Part shown: positions 7,127 to 15,785 of the stretch, piece after piece | Numbering within the stretch: position 1 is the first letter of the stretch | How the letters are laid out: each line of letters opens with the position of its first letter | From: Phycisphaeraceae bacterium | Lineage (GTDB): Bacteria > Planctomycetota > Phycisphaerae > Phycisphaerales > Phycisphaeraceae | Assembly: GCA_020850375.1 (NCBI GenBank) | Contig: JADZET010000119.1 | Coordinates: forward strand, 1 to 39,991 | DNA: 39,991 nucleotides | Direction of reading: 5' to 3' | Translations under genes and position numbers: made by a program | Notes under the pieces: generated by a model | What the model was told of the DNA's origin: nothing | The model's database searches: none | The model's input: the letters and a program-made list of their open reading frames with translations, nothing else

Positions 7127-8206
7127 ATGCCAGGCACCGCTGAACAGGCCCCCCCCGAGTCGAGCCCCGCCGCCACGACGCCCAGCGACGATCAGATCGC
7201 CGAGCAGGTGTACGACACGGCCCTGGCCGAACTCCGCGGGGATCAGGCCGCCACGAAGGATCAGCCCCCGGATCAGACCCCGACCGACGAAACGCTCAGC
7301 ACCGAGGACGCCCCAGAGCCCACGGAAGGCACGGAGCAGGATCAGGACGCCACGACCGACGCCGGCGATGCCGAGGCAACCCCTCCCGCCGGCCAAGGCC
7401 CGACGGCCCTGACCGCCGAACAGACGGCCCTGCTCAGCCGCCAGCGCCTGACCCCCGAGATGGTCAAGCACTGGTCGCCTAACCAACTCCGGGACTTTCT
7501 CGACAACGCCGCCAAACGCGAGGCCGACTCGAGCCGCGGCTACCAGGACCTGCGCCAGGAACTCGGACAGCTCCGGGAACTGGTCTCAAAAATGCAGGCC
7601 CCAGCCGACGGTAAGGCCGCGCCGAAGCCCGGCCAGCCGCCCCAGGGTGACAGCCTCGAGGCCCTGGCCGAGAAGGTGGCCGAGGACGCCAAGACCATCG
7701 TGGACACCTTCGGGGATGACTTCGCCCCCCTGGGCGAGAACCTCAAGGTGATGGCCTCGGCGGTGGCGGAGCTGAGCAAGGCGAACCGGGCCCACACCCA
7801 GGAACGCCAGACGATGGGGCAGATGCTCGTGGATCAGACGGTCGTCAGCGGCATGGCCTCGATGGTGGACGACTACCCGGAACTGCGGGAACCCGCCGGA
7901 CGCCAGAAACTGCTGGACCAGTTCTACAACGCCGGGCTCAAGGACCCCCGCCTGACCGATCGGGCCAGCGGGTCAACCTTCCCGGACCGCGTAGGGGTGG
8001 TGCTGCGGGGCCTGGCCGAGTCGGCCTTCCCGGACAACACCACCCAAAAAGCCGCCGCGGCCCTGAGCGAAGTCAACCGGAAGCGCCTCAGCACCCAGCC
8101 CCGAGTCGGTCAGCAGCGGGGCAAGAGCCCGCCCCTGACCGAGGAAGAGGTCTACCAACGGGAACAGGAGCGCATCCTCGCGAAACGCGGCAAGGGTAGC
8201 GGCTGA
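7127..8206 (+). CDS. Putative scaffolding protein
   Basis: The product is 359 aa and lies directly upstream of the major capsid gene, the standard position of a scaffold. It is strongly acidic; residues 1-95 are low complexity (Q, D, T, P, A, E) and probably disordered. The middle is helical (RDFLDNAAKREADSSRGYQD), and the C-terminus is basic (QQRGKSPPLTEEEVYQREQE, then KRGKGSG), as in scaffolds whose C-terminus binds the coat. No sequence family is named; the assignment rests on position and composition. Start at 7127 is chosen for the GAGGTGA just upstream. Confidence 0.7.
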   Translation: MPGTAEQAPPESSPAATTPSDDQIAEQVYDTALAELRGDQAATKDQPPDQTPTDETLSTEDAPEPTEGTEQDQDATTDAGDAEATPPAGQGPTALTAEQTALLSRQRLTPEMVKHWSPNQLRDFLDNAAKREADSSRGYQDLRQELGQLRELVSKMQAPADGKAAPKPGQPPQGDSLEALAEKVAEDAKTIVDTFGDDFAPLGENLKVMASAVAELSKANRAHTQERQTMGQMLVDQTVVSGMASMVDDYPELREPAGRQKLLDQFYNAGLKDPRLTDRASGSTFPDRVGVVLRGLAESAFPDNTTQKAAAALSEVNRKRLSTQPRVGQQRGKSPPLTEEEVYQREQERILAKRGKGSG

Positions 8207-8217
8207 AAGGACCCGCC

Positions 8218-9327
8218 ATGCCTGCCGGTATGAGCCTGAGCGAATTCGGGGATTTCGTGCAATCCACGGGCGAGAAGCTCGTGTCGAACCCCCGCAAGAT
8301 CGTCAACGACGCCACGAAGAACACCTACCTGATCGGCCTGATGCTCAAGGGCCGCAACCTGGCCACGACCGTCCGGAGCGGCTCGAAGATCACCGACCGC
8401 ATCATGCTGTCGGACTCGGGCACCGCCACGTTCTACAAGCCCGGGCAAGACATCGACATCCAGCACGTCGACACCCTGCGCAAGGTTCAGATCGACTGGC
8501 GCTTCATGATCACCCATTTCGTGTACGAGGAGGCCGAGCTGGACCTCAACTCGGGCGATCCGCAGACCTACTACAAAGATCTGCTGATGGGCAAGCGCCA
8601 GGCGTCGGACACCGCCATGTTCAACCTGATGGAGCAGCGGCTCTTCTCGCCGGCGTCCAACGCCGACATGGAGAACGAGGCGGGGAGCTTCCCCTACTCC
8701 CTGCCCGCCCTGATCACGCCCGACGGCCTGGCCCCCAGCGGGTTCACAACCGTCTGCACCATCAACCCGACGACCGAGCCCAAGTGGCGGAACCAGGTCT
8801 CGCAGTACGACCCCAACGACGTGACGAACTTCGAGACCGGGCTGCTGCCGGCCATGGATGAGATGTTCCTCAAGGCGCGGTTCGAGAGCCCCGAGGGCGG
8901 ATCGACGCAGTACTTCGAGAGCGACAAGCTCCAGAAGATGAAGATCATCACCAACATGGACGGCATGAAGCTGCTGATCGCACTGACGCGCGACAGCAAT
9001 GACCGTCTGGTGCCCTCGGGCAACCTGGGCTGGTCGGCCGGGGCCGGGTCGGTGACCTACGCCGGCATCCCGCCCTACTACGCCAGCGAGCTCGACACCG
9101 CCCTGATCAACAGCGGGGCGGTCATCACCGCCGGCGAGCCGTGGTTCTACTACGTCAACTTCGAGTACCTGTTCCCGGTCTTCCACGCCCTGCGCTACAT
9201 GAGTGAGAAGGCCCCCATCACGCCGACCCGCCAGCCCACGACCCGCGTGGTGTTCAAGAACACGTACTACAACCTCTTCTGCCAGAGCCGGCGCCGGCAG
9301 GGGATCATCGTCCCGAACACGCTCTAA
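8218..9327 (+). CDS. Major capsid protein (HK97 fold, podovirus type)
   Basis: The product is 369 aa. It begins MPAGMSLSEFGDFVQSTGEK, reads as a coat protein throughout (GRNLATTVRSGSKITDRIML, then FYKPGQDIDIQHVDTLRKVQ), and ends with a beta-rich region close to PITPTRQPTTRVVFKNTYYN. Length and position between a scaffold-like gene and a decoration-like gene support the call. It forms the icosahedral shell. Its ATG is 12 nt after the scaffold stop with AAAGGA upstream. A large imperfect hairpin follows the stop. Confidence 0.85.
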   Translation: MPAGMSLSEFGDFVQSTGEKLVSNPRKIVNDATKNTYLIGLMLKGRNLATTVRSGSKITDRIMLSDSGTATFYKPGQDIDIQHVDTLRKVQIDWRFMITHFVYEEAELDLNSGDPQTYYKDLLMGKRQASDTAMFNLMEQRLFSPASNADMENEAGSFPYSLPALITPDGLAPSGFTTVCTINPTTEPKWRNQVSQYDPNDVTNFETGLLPAMDEMFLKARFESPEGGSTQYFESDKLQKMKIITNMDGMKLLIALTRDSNDRLVPSGNLGWSAGAGSVTYAGIPPYYASELDTALINSGAVITAGEPWFYYVNFEYLFPVFHALRYMSEKAPITPTRQPTTRVVFKNTYYNLFCQSRRRQGIIVPNTL

Positions 9328-9340
9328 ACCAGCCCCGGAC

Positions 9341-9373
9341 CCGCCCCCCTCCCCCTCTCCGGGGGAGGGGCGG
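9341..9373 (+). other. GC hairpin after the capsid gene
   Basis: Left arm at 9341-9355 and right arm at 9361-9373 (GGGGGAGGGGCGG) form 13 base pairs with a 2-nt bulge and a 5-nt loop. There is no T-run, so it is more likely an mRNA-stabilising or partial-termination element that sets capsid versus downstream levels. Confidence 0.6.
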
Positions 9374-9427
9374 CCGGTTCGAGCGTCGCGGACGACCCTT
9401 GCCGCGGCCCAGATACAGGAGCTTCAC

Positions 9428-9973
9428 ATGTTCACGAACGTCAACAAGGCGGGCCAAGCCCCCTTCGAGACCGTCAAGATGCGGGTCATGAACCGCTGCG
9501 GCGCCACGGCCCTGGCCGTCGGCGACGCGGTGGCCCTGGACGTCGACGCCTCGGACGCCGCCACCATCGCCCTGGCCGGCGTGGGCGGCGTGACCCTCTC
9601 GACCCTGACTCACGCCATGTTCAGCAACATCGTCGAGGCGGGCGCGGCCCCCCTCAACGCCCTGGTGGGCGTCGTCACCGACTTGCTCGGCGGGGCCGGG
9701 GCGGACAACACCGAGGTCGAGATCGCCATCGGCGGCATCGTCCAGGCCAAGGTCGGCGGGACGAACTGGTCCAGCGCCAGGACCTCCTGCGGCGTGGCCA
9801 TCATGATCGACACCACGGGCGCCAATCGGAAGTTCATCGCCGCCACCGACGCGGCCCGCGGCAAGCAGGGCATCATCATCAGCGACGTGGCTACGGATCT
9901 TTCCTCCACCACGGCCCTGGCGACTGTCCTGCTCCTCGGCTTCGGTTCGAGCGTCGGCTCGGTCGGCGCCTGA
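9428..9973 (+). CDS. Putative capsid decoration/stabilisation protein
   Basis: The product is 181 aa, rich in Ala, Gly, Val and Thr with repeated short beta segments (GDAVALDVDASDAATIALAG, VVTDLLGG, EVEIAIGGIVQAKVGG). This resembles small head-decoration proteins that sit next to the coat gene. It starts at the ATG 9428 with AGGAG ten nt upstream. Assignment rests on composition and position; other minor virion roles are possible. Confidence 0.6.
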   Translation: MFTNVNKAGQAPFETVKMRVMNRCGATALAVGDAVALDVDASDAATIALAGVGGVTLSTLTHAMFSNIVEAGAAPLNALVGVVTDLLGGAGADNTEVEIAIGGIVQAKVGGTNWSSARTSCGVAIMIDTTGANRKFIAATDAARGKQGIIISDVATDLSSTTALATVLLLGFGSSVGSVGA

Positions 9974-9995
9974 TCCTGACCTTGGGATGCGCGGT

Positions 9996-10026
9996 CGGGG
10001 GCTGCGGGACACCACGCACGCCCCCG
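9996..10026 (+). other. Intergenic hairpin
   Basis: CGGGGGC (9996-10002) pairs with GCCCCCG (10020-10026), a 7-bp stem without a T-run, between the decoration-like and tail-adaptor genes. Likely mRNA processing or stability rather than termination. Confidence 0.4.
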
Positions 10027-10059
10027 CCGCCCACCCCTTTACCTGGGTGAGGTGCCGCC

Positions 10060-10791
10060 ATGGCCCGCCGAACCTTCGCCGACTACAAGCTCGAGGTCCG
10101 CCACGCCCTGGGCAGCCCGGCCGAGGCGGAGATGGACATCGCGCCCGCGACGATCGTCAACGACGCCCTCGAACACCTCGCCGCCCTGCACGCCTGGAAC
10201 TGGCTGATCTCCGGCGAGAAGTACCTCGACCTCACCGCCAGCCAGCCCTACGTCGAACTGCCCGATGACTTCGGCGACCTGATCAGCCTGGCCGCCGGGT
10301 CCTCCTGGAACGCCTCCCTCGCCCCGGTCACCTGGGACGAGATGATCGCCCTCCGCCGCGGCTCGCTGGCCACGGGCGCCTGGTCCTCCTACGTCTACTG
10401 CGTCAGCACCGGCAACGTCGAGACCGGCGACGAGGACGCCGGCCTGACCCTGCCCACCCTCGAGCTCTACCCCACCCCCACCGAGACGGTCGTCGACGCC
10501 CTGAGCTTCATCTACCGCCGCGTGCCCCGCCGGCTGGTGGACGACACCGACCGGCCGCAGATTCCCTCCTACCTCGACCGGGCCCTCTCGCTGCTCGCCC
10601 GCGGCTTTGCGCGGACGGACTACGAGGACGACCCCGAGAGCGCCTACACCCGTGAACTTCGCTCCATCCTGGCCGACGCCATGAACCGGGACGGCCTGAC
10701 CCGCACGAGCTTCGGGCTCGGGGCCAGCGGCCTGGTCCGGGGACGCCGGTCCAACCCCTTCGAGCCGGTCAGCGTGCCTGACCGCACATAA
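10060..10791 (+). CDS. Head-tail adaptor (tail tubular protein A-like)
   Basis: The product is 243 aa, starting MARRTFADYKLEVRHALGSP. The order helical start, then a beta region (EKYLDLTASQPYVELPDDFG), then FIYRRVPRRLVDDTDRPQIP and a helical C-terminus (YLDRALSLLARGFARTDYED) is that of gp11/gp4-type podovirus adaptors, which form the ring below the portal. The DRPQIPSYLDRALS segment is characteristic. The position after capsid and before the nozzle-like gene agrees. Confidence 0.75.
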   Translation: MARRTFADYKLEVRHALGSPAEAEMDIAPATIVNDALEHLAALHAWNWLISGEKYLDLTASQPYVELPDDFGDLISLAAGSSWNASLAPVTWDEMIALRRGSLATGAWSSYVYCVSTGNVETGDEDAGLTLPTLELYPTPTETVVDALSFIYRRVPRRLVDDTDRPQIPSYLDRALSLLARGFARTDYEDDPESAYTRELRSILADAMNRDGLTRTSFGLGASGLVRGRRSNPFEPVSVPDRT

Positions 10792-10802
10792 AGGACGCCA
10801 CC

Positions 10803-11474
10803 ATGCCCTCCCCCCTGGCCACCCGACGCCTGCTCCGCGGCACCAACTCCGCCCTGATCATGGGACGCGGCACCAACTCCGTCCCCGCCTCGACCGTGGT
10901 CGCAAGCAAGAACTTCCTGGACTTCCGGACCCAGTCCACCGCCACCAGCGGCGACAGCCGCGGGATGTACCTGCGGCACTATCTCGCCGGCGGGTCGGCC
11001 TCCAGCGGCGACGCCGCCCGGCTCTTCGCCACGGTCAACGCCAACATCGACACCGCCAGCGGCGCCCACGTCTCGCTGAGCTTCAAGGCCGAGGCCGGCG
11101 CCTCGGAGTGCTCGGGCCTGGGCGTGGCCCTGCGCAGCACCCTGCACATCCCCGACATCGCCTCCTGGGCCCCCACGGGCACCTACTCGGCGGCCAACTT
11201 CGAGATCTACTCCGACGGGACGGCCTCCGACCCGGCGGGGATGACCGAGTTGTCGGTCCTGCGCCTGCTCAACAGCGGCAACGCCACGGGCAAGGCCGAC
11301 GTGGACACCGACGCGGCCCTGATCAGCGTCCAGGGCTTCACCGCCGCCGCCGGCGTGACCAACACGCTCAGCAGCACCAGCCTGGCCGAGCTGCCCACCA
11401 ACGTCGGCCTGCGGGTCAACATCAACGGGGCCCTGTACTACATCCCCTGTGTGGCGGCCGCCGGCTGGAACTAG
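10803..11474 (+). CDS. Putative virion protein, beta-rich
   Basis: The product is 223 aa, rich in Ala, Ser, Thr and Gly with alternating beta-like segments. An early duplication (LRGTNSALIMGRGTNSVPAS) contains two RGTNS repeats. No enzymatic motif. It ends just before a very strong terminator, so it closes the capsid/adaptor transcription unit. Probably a minor head or tail component; family not recognised. Confidence 0.65.
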   Translation: MPSPLATRRLLRGTNSALIMGRGTNSVPASTVVASKNFLDFRTQSTATSGDSRGMYLRHYLAGGSASSGDAARLFATVNANIDTASGAHVSLSFKAEAGASECSGLGVALRSTLHIPDIASWAPTGTYSAANFEIYSDGTASDPAGMTELSVLRLLNSGNATGKADVDTDAALISVQGFTAAAGVTNTLSSTSLAELPTNVGLRVNINGALYYIPCVAAAGWN

Positions 11475-11497
11475 ACCGTGGTCTCTCCATCCCTCCG

Positions 11498-11530
11498 CCC
11501 CGCCGGGAATAACGCGCCCGGCGGGGTTTT
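11498..11530 (+). terminator. Strong rho-independent terminator
   Basis: A perfect 10-bp stem, CCCCGCCGGG (11498-11507) with CCCGGCGGGG (11517-11526), a 9-nt loop and TTTT at 11527-11530. Confidence 0.9.
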
Positions 11531-11570
11531 GACCGCAGACACGCATCCCCCCCATCCAAAGGAGTCCGCC

Positions 11571-11882
11571 ATGTCCGCCACGATCATCCAGAACGATGTC
11601 ACGGATCAGCTTCCAGGCCCCCGGCAACTTCCATGGCCCACCCCCGCGGATGTGCCCCAGGGCATCAACACCGTCGAGTCCTACCTGAGCACGCTCAGCA
11701 CCATCCGGGTCAACATCTGCCGGCAGCGGGACCAGGCCCTGGCCAACTACCACGAGGCCTGCGGGGCCGTCCAGGCCCTCGACGCCGCCATGGATCACGC
11801 GCGTCAGGCCTTTGCCGGCCCGCCGGAAGCGCCGGACGGTGACCCGGAGAAGGAGGTCGCATGCCCGCCGACAACCCCGTGA
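11571..11882 (+). CDS. Small helical hypothetical protein
   Basis: The product is 103 aa. AAAGGAG precedes the ATG. The core (ESYLSTLSTIRVNICRQRDQ and then LANYHEACGAVQALDAAMDH) is a helical hairpin or coiled coil. Its 3' end overlaps the next gene by 22 nt. Possibly a tail-assembly helper; not recognised. Confidence 0.65.
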   Translation: MSATIIQNDVTDQLPGPRQLPWPTPADVPQGINTVESYLSTLSTIRVNICRQRDQALANYHEACGAVQALDAAMDHARQAFAGPPEAPDGDPEKEVACPPTTP

Positions 11883-12667
11883 CCGAACTGCTCCGCCGCC
11901 AGGCCCTGCTGCGGGACCCGACGGGCAGTTACCAGGACCGCTACGAGATCTTCGAGGGCTGGGCCTGCGGCCGGCCGATCCTCCAGGCCGACCTGGACCC
12001 CTCGACGATCAACCAGGCCGCCGTGCGGCTCCTGACGGGCTGCAACCGGGCCTGGAAGCTCTCGGGCACCAACGCCGCCAACGCCGGATCGGTCATGGGC
12101 GGCGGGAGCCAGGGCGGGATCGTCCTGACCACCGCCGGGGCCCTGAACGACCAGATGATCCTGAGCCCCAGCAGCGCCATCAACTCCATTGACCTGAGCA
12201 ACTGGCGGTACACCAACTGGCGGCCCTCGGCCCTGGCCCGCTTCGAGGCCCAGATCAGCCTGCCCTCGATCGCCGCCGTCAAGGTCCACGTCGGCTTCGG
12301 CCTCAGCGAGGTCCTGGACCTGACCACCGATGCCGACCAGGCCAAGTTCGCGTTCAACACCGCCGGGGCGGTCAGCACGGCCAACTGGACGGCCTGCGCC
12401 TCGATCGCCGGGACGGACACCGAGACGGATAGTGAGGAGGCCCTGGCGGCCAACACGCTCTACCGGCTGGGGGTGTGGTTCCAGACCAACCCTGACGACG
12501 ACACCGAGGTCCTGGCCGAGTTCTACGTCAACGGGACCAAGGTTCACACCACCGGACCCGTGACCCAGGCGATCAACCTGCTGCCCTTCCTGGGGATCGA
12601 GGCGCTGGCCGCCTCGGCCAAGTCGATCTACGTCCACACCCTGCGCTGCTCCCGCACCATCGCCTGA
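11861..12667 (+). CDS. Putative tail/fibre-associated protein with lectin-like fold
   Basis: The product is 268 aa, with GAGAAGGAGG upstream of the ATG. Residues 60-260 read as a beta-sandwich: FEAQISLPSIAAVKVHVGFG, LYRLGVWFQTNPDDDTEVLA, AEFYVNGTKVHTTGPVT. This order (range of strands, then a measured variable with a 'FYVNGTKV' strand) is typical of concanavalin A/LamG-like domains in tail proteins. It probably binds surface glycans or decorates the tail. No catalytic residues identified. Confidence 0.6.
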   Translation: MPADNPVTELLRRQALLRDPTGSYQDRYEIFEGWACGRPILQADLDPSTINQAAVRLLTGCNRAWKLSGTNAANAGSVMGGGSQGGIVLTTAGALNDQMILSPSSAINSIDLSNWRYTNWRPSALARFEAQISLPSIAAVKVHVGFGLSEVLDLTTDADQAKFAFNTAGAVSTANWTACASIAGTDTETDSEEALAANTLYRLGVWFQTNPDDDTEVLAEFYVNGTKVHTTGPVTQAINLLPFLGIEALAASAKSIYVHTLRCSRTIA

Positions 12668-12676
12668 GGCACGACC

Positions 12677-14956
12677 ATGGCCCAGACCAACGCCATCCCG
12701 CTGATGTTCCCGGTCAAGGGCATCGTCCGCGGGGCCTCCTTCCGCGAGCAGGAGGAGCTGACGTGCTACGACGCCCTGAACGTCCGGCCGCACGACTCGA
12801 TCGAACGCCGCCGCCGGGGCGGCCAGCGGACAGGGCAGGCGAAGTACTTCGCGGACCCCGTCAACGGAGTCAACGCCATCCAGGCCATCAGCAGCGTGGT
12901 GCGGGCCTTCGACGCCTCGACGATCATCCCCGACGAGTTGATCCAGGAGTTTGATTTCACGGCCTACGCCACGGGCCAATTAACCACCGTCGATCCCACC
13001 AACTTCCCGGCTGACTACAACGGGGGGCAGCCTAATAATCCGTGGACCACCACCACGCCGGCCACGACGTTCTGGCCCAACATCAACACAGCGGATGGTA
13101 TTAATGGGTTGGGACATTCAGGTGCACAGTCAGCTATTAATGTTAGGTCAGTGCTGCTTCCGTCGGTGGTGCTTGGAAGCCAATACCTAGTCCGCCTCCA
13201 GGCCAGGGCAGGGTGGATATCCGGCGCCACCTCCACCCCTCGGATCACCATGGCGTTTCGTATTGATCCAACTACCCACCTGGGGTATTACAGTGTACGT
13301 CTAAACAACGCCAGCGCCGATCCCACTGGTTTCGTGAAGGTCATCGTCGAGTACGTCACCAACGCCGGGACTGGCAGCACCACAACACTTATCACCTCCA
13401 CTGGCTACCAACTCACACGCACGGGATCCAACAACTATAGCGATGCCTTCGACTTCGACATCTCTGTATCGGGCAATAAGCTCTTCGTCTACATCAACAA
13501 CGTGGAGTTGGTATCGGCGCTGTCCATCCCGAACGTGTCAAGCCGAACCAGGATTGCACTTGGGACGATGACCGCTGGTAGTAGGATCCTTGGTGTTATA
13601 GATACTGCAAGTGTTTTCACGGGGATCATCCCCCAGAGCCTGCGTTCAACCGACATCGTCGTCGTGTCCGCCGGCCAGATCTACGCGGGCACGCCGGCCA
13701 ACGGACTCCTGCCCTCGACTTCGGGCAGCGGCATGCTCGCCGCCGGCCGCCTGGGCATCCAGCCGGCCTTCCAGAAGGCCTACTTCGCCGACGGTCTGAG
13801 CAGCGGCTACAAGGTCCTGGACGTCGCCAGCAACACCGTCTCGACCTGGACCCCCACGGCCGGCTCCCTGCCTGTCGGCAGCGTCGACGCCACGCGGGCC
13901 TGCCGGATCATCGCCCTCTACCGCGGGAGGATCGTGCTCGCGGGGCTCTCCGAGGATGCGCAGAACTGGTTCATGGCCCGGGCCGGCGATCCCCTGGACT
14001 GGGACTACACGCCCGCCACCACCGACGCGACCCAGCCCGTGGCCGGCAACAACTCCGAGGCCGGCCTGCTCGGCGACATCGTCACCTGCCTGGCCCCCTA
14101 CCAGGACGACCTGCTCTTCATGGGTGGGGATCACACCCTGTGGGTCATGCGCGGCGACCCGGCCGCCGGCGGGCAGATCGACAACATCAGCCGTCAGGTC
14201 GGCATCGTCGGGCCCGAGGCCTTCACCTGGGACTTCTCGCGGCTCTACTTCCTGGCCCAGAGCGGCCTCTACCGCGTCGACGCCGGGGGCGGCAACCTCG
14301 AAAAGATCGACCGCAACCGCCTGGACAAGGTCTTCGACGCCGTCAACTACGCGACGAACAACATCCGCCTGGTCTACGACCGCGCCTGGCAGGGCGTGCA
14401 TATCTTCATCACCCCGGTCAACGAGCCCGCCGCGCCGACGGATCACTGGTTCTGGGATGAGCGGACGGACAGCTTCTGGCGCGACCAGTACCCCACCAAC
14501 CACGGACCGACCGCCGTCCACCTCTACGACGCCGACGACCCCGACGACCGCGCGGTGCTCCTGGGCGGGTTCGACGGGTACATCCGCTACTTCTCCGACG
14601 CGGTGGCCAGCGACGACGGGGAGGCCATCGACAGCTACGTCCAGTTCACGCCCCTCAAGCTCGAGGGCGACCTGTACAACCTGCGCCTGCACGAGCTGCA
14701 GATGATCATGGGCGCGGGCAGCAACGACGTGACGCTCAGCGCCTACACCGGCAAGTCGGCCGAGGAGGCGGTGACGGCCGCGTCGGCCCAGTTCAGCTCC
14801 ACGCTGGTGGCCGGCCGCAACAACAGCATCCGACGCCGCGCCCGGGCCAACACGCTGATGCTCAAGCTCCGCAACAACACGCTGGACCAGACCTGGGCCT
14901 TCGAGTCGGGCATGGCCTTCGTCCAGCAGGCCGGCAAGATCCTCAAGGCGAGGTAA
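12677..14956 (+). CDS. Tail nozzle-like protein (tail tubular protein B type) with inserted domain
   Basis: The product is 759 aa, about the length of T7 gp12-type nozzle proteins. The N-terminus (PVKGIVRGASFREQEELTCY, DALNVRPHDSIERRRRGGQR) and the beta-propeller-like C-terminal half (LAPYQDDLLFMGGDHTLWVM, GIVGPEAFTWDFSRLYFLAQ, ERTDSFWRDQYPTNHGPTAV) are continuous with one family. Residues about 95-315 (12960-13620) are a beta-rich insertion with visibly lower GC and different codon use (attaatgggttggg), resembling a lectin-like domain (FRIDPTTHLGYYSVRLNNAS). This looks like a domain acquired by recombination. The protein would form the distal short tail. Confidence 0.75.
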   Translation: MAQTNAIPLMFPVKGIVRGASFREQEELTCYDALNVRPHDSIERRRRGGQRTGQAKYFADPVNGVNAIQAISSVVRAFDASTIIPDELIQEFDFTAYATGQLTTVDPTNFPADYNGGQPNNPWTTTTPATTFWPNINTADGINGLGHSGAQSAINVRSVLLPSVVLGSQYLVRLQARAGWISGATSTPRITMAFRIDPTTHLGYYSVRLNNASADPTGFVKVIVEYVTNAGTGSTTTLITSTGYQLTRTGSNNYSDAFDFDISVSGNKLFVYINNVELVSALSIPNVSSRTRIALGTMTAGSRILGVIDTASVFTGIIPQSLRSTDIVVVSAGQIYAGTPANGLLPSTSGSGMLAAGRLGIQPAFQKAYFADGLSSGYKVLDVASNTVSTWTPTAGSLPVGSVDATRACRIIALYRGRIVLAGLSEDAQNWFMARAGDPLDWDYTPATTDATQPVAGNNSEAGLLGDIVTCLAPYQDDLLFMGGDHTLWVMRGDPAAGGQIDNISRQVGIVGPEAFTWDFSRLYFLAQSGLYRVDAGGGNLEKIDRNRLDKVFDAVNYATNNIRLVYDRAWQGVHIFITPVNEPAAPTDHWFWDERTDSFWRDQYPTNHGPTAVHLYDADDPDDRAVLLGGFDGYIRYFSDAVASDDGEAIDSYVQFTPLKLEGDLYNLRLHELQMIMGAGSNDVTLSAYTGKSAEEAVTAASAQFSSTLVAGRNNSIRRRARANTLMLKLRNNTLDQTWAFESGMAFVQQAGKILKAR

Positions 14957-14959
14957 CCC

Positions 14960-15775
14960 ATGCCCGGACTACGCGGCCAGTCCCGCATCCCGCAGACACG
15001 GGACCCCCGTCTGCGCCGCAACTCGCAGAACCTGGCCTCGACGCTGCCCTTCATCAACCCCGGCAGCGCCATCGGCGTCGACGGCGACGGCAAGTTCACC
15101 CTCAACATCGCCACCGATGAGCCCTTCACCCAGACCACCGGCCTGGCCCTGACCCTCGGCGCCACCCCCGGCCTGAGCAAGACCAGCGGCTCGCTCAAGG
15201 TGCTCCTGGACGCCACGGAGCCCGGACTCCAGCTCACCAGCGGGCTCAAGGTCCTCTTGGCCACGGACCCCGGCCTCGAGTTCTCCACCGGCCTGCGGGC
15301 CAAGGTGGTGGCCGGCGGCGGCATCGCCCGCGGCTCGGGCGGGCTGTCCTTCAACATCCTGACGACCACGGGTGACCTGCTGGGCTGGAGCAGCGCCCTG
15401 GGCCGATTGGGCGTGGGGGCCAACCAGACGGTGCTGACGGCCGACAGCGGGCAGACCTTCGGCTTTAAGTGGGGGACCAACGCCCTGGACGCCTCGGGGA
15501 ACTTGGTCGCCGCCACGGCCGGGACGGGCCTGCTGGTCAAGGAGGGCTCGGACGCCACGCTGGGCCTGGCCACGCTGGCCCTGGGCACGGTGACGGTCAA
15601 CACCACCAAGGTCACCGCCAACAGCCGCGTCTTCCTGACCGCCCAGGACGCCGGCACGGCCCAGGGGGCCCTGTACGTCTCGGCGCGGACGGCCGGGACA
15701 TCCCTTACCATCACCAGCACGAACGCCCTCGACGACCGCACGGTCGCGTGGCTGATCGTCGAGCCCGCCGCCTAG
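14960..15775 (+). CDS. Tail fibre-like protein with repeats
   Basis: The product is 271 aa. Residues 55-115 contain short repeats around a 'PGL...T.GLKVLL' unit (GATPGLSKTSGSLKVLL, ATEPGLQLTSGLKVLL, ATDPGLEFSTGLRAKV). The C-terminus, VTVNTTKVTANSRVFLTAQD and then TSLTITSTNALDDRTVAWLI, is the conserved trimeric end domain seen in many phage fibres. It starts 3 nt after the preceding stop. Expected to be a trimeric receptor-binding or fibre protein. Confidence 0.7.
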   Translation: MPGLRGQSRIPQTRDPRLRRNSQNLASTLPFINPGSAIGVDGDGKFTLNIATDEPFTQTTGLALTLGATPGLSKTSGSLKVLLDATEPGLQLTSGLKVLLATDPGLEFSTGLRAKVVAGGGIARGSGGLSFNILTTTGDLLGWSSALGRLGVGANQTVLTADSGQTFGFKWGTNALDASGNLVAATAGTGLLVKEGSDATLGLATLALGTVTVNTTKVTANSRVFLTAQDAGTAQGALYVSARTAGTSLTITSTNALDDRTVAWLIVEPAA

Positions 15776-15785
15776 AGGTGACCCG

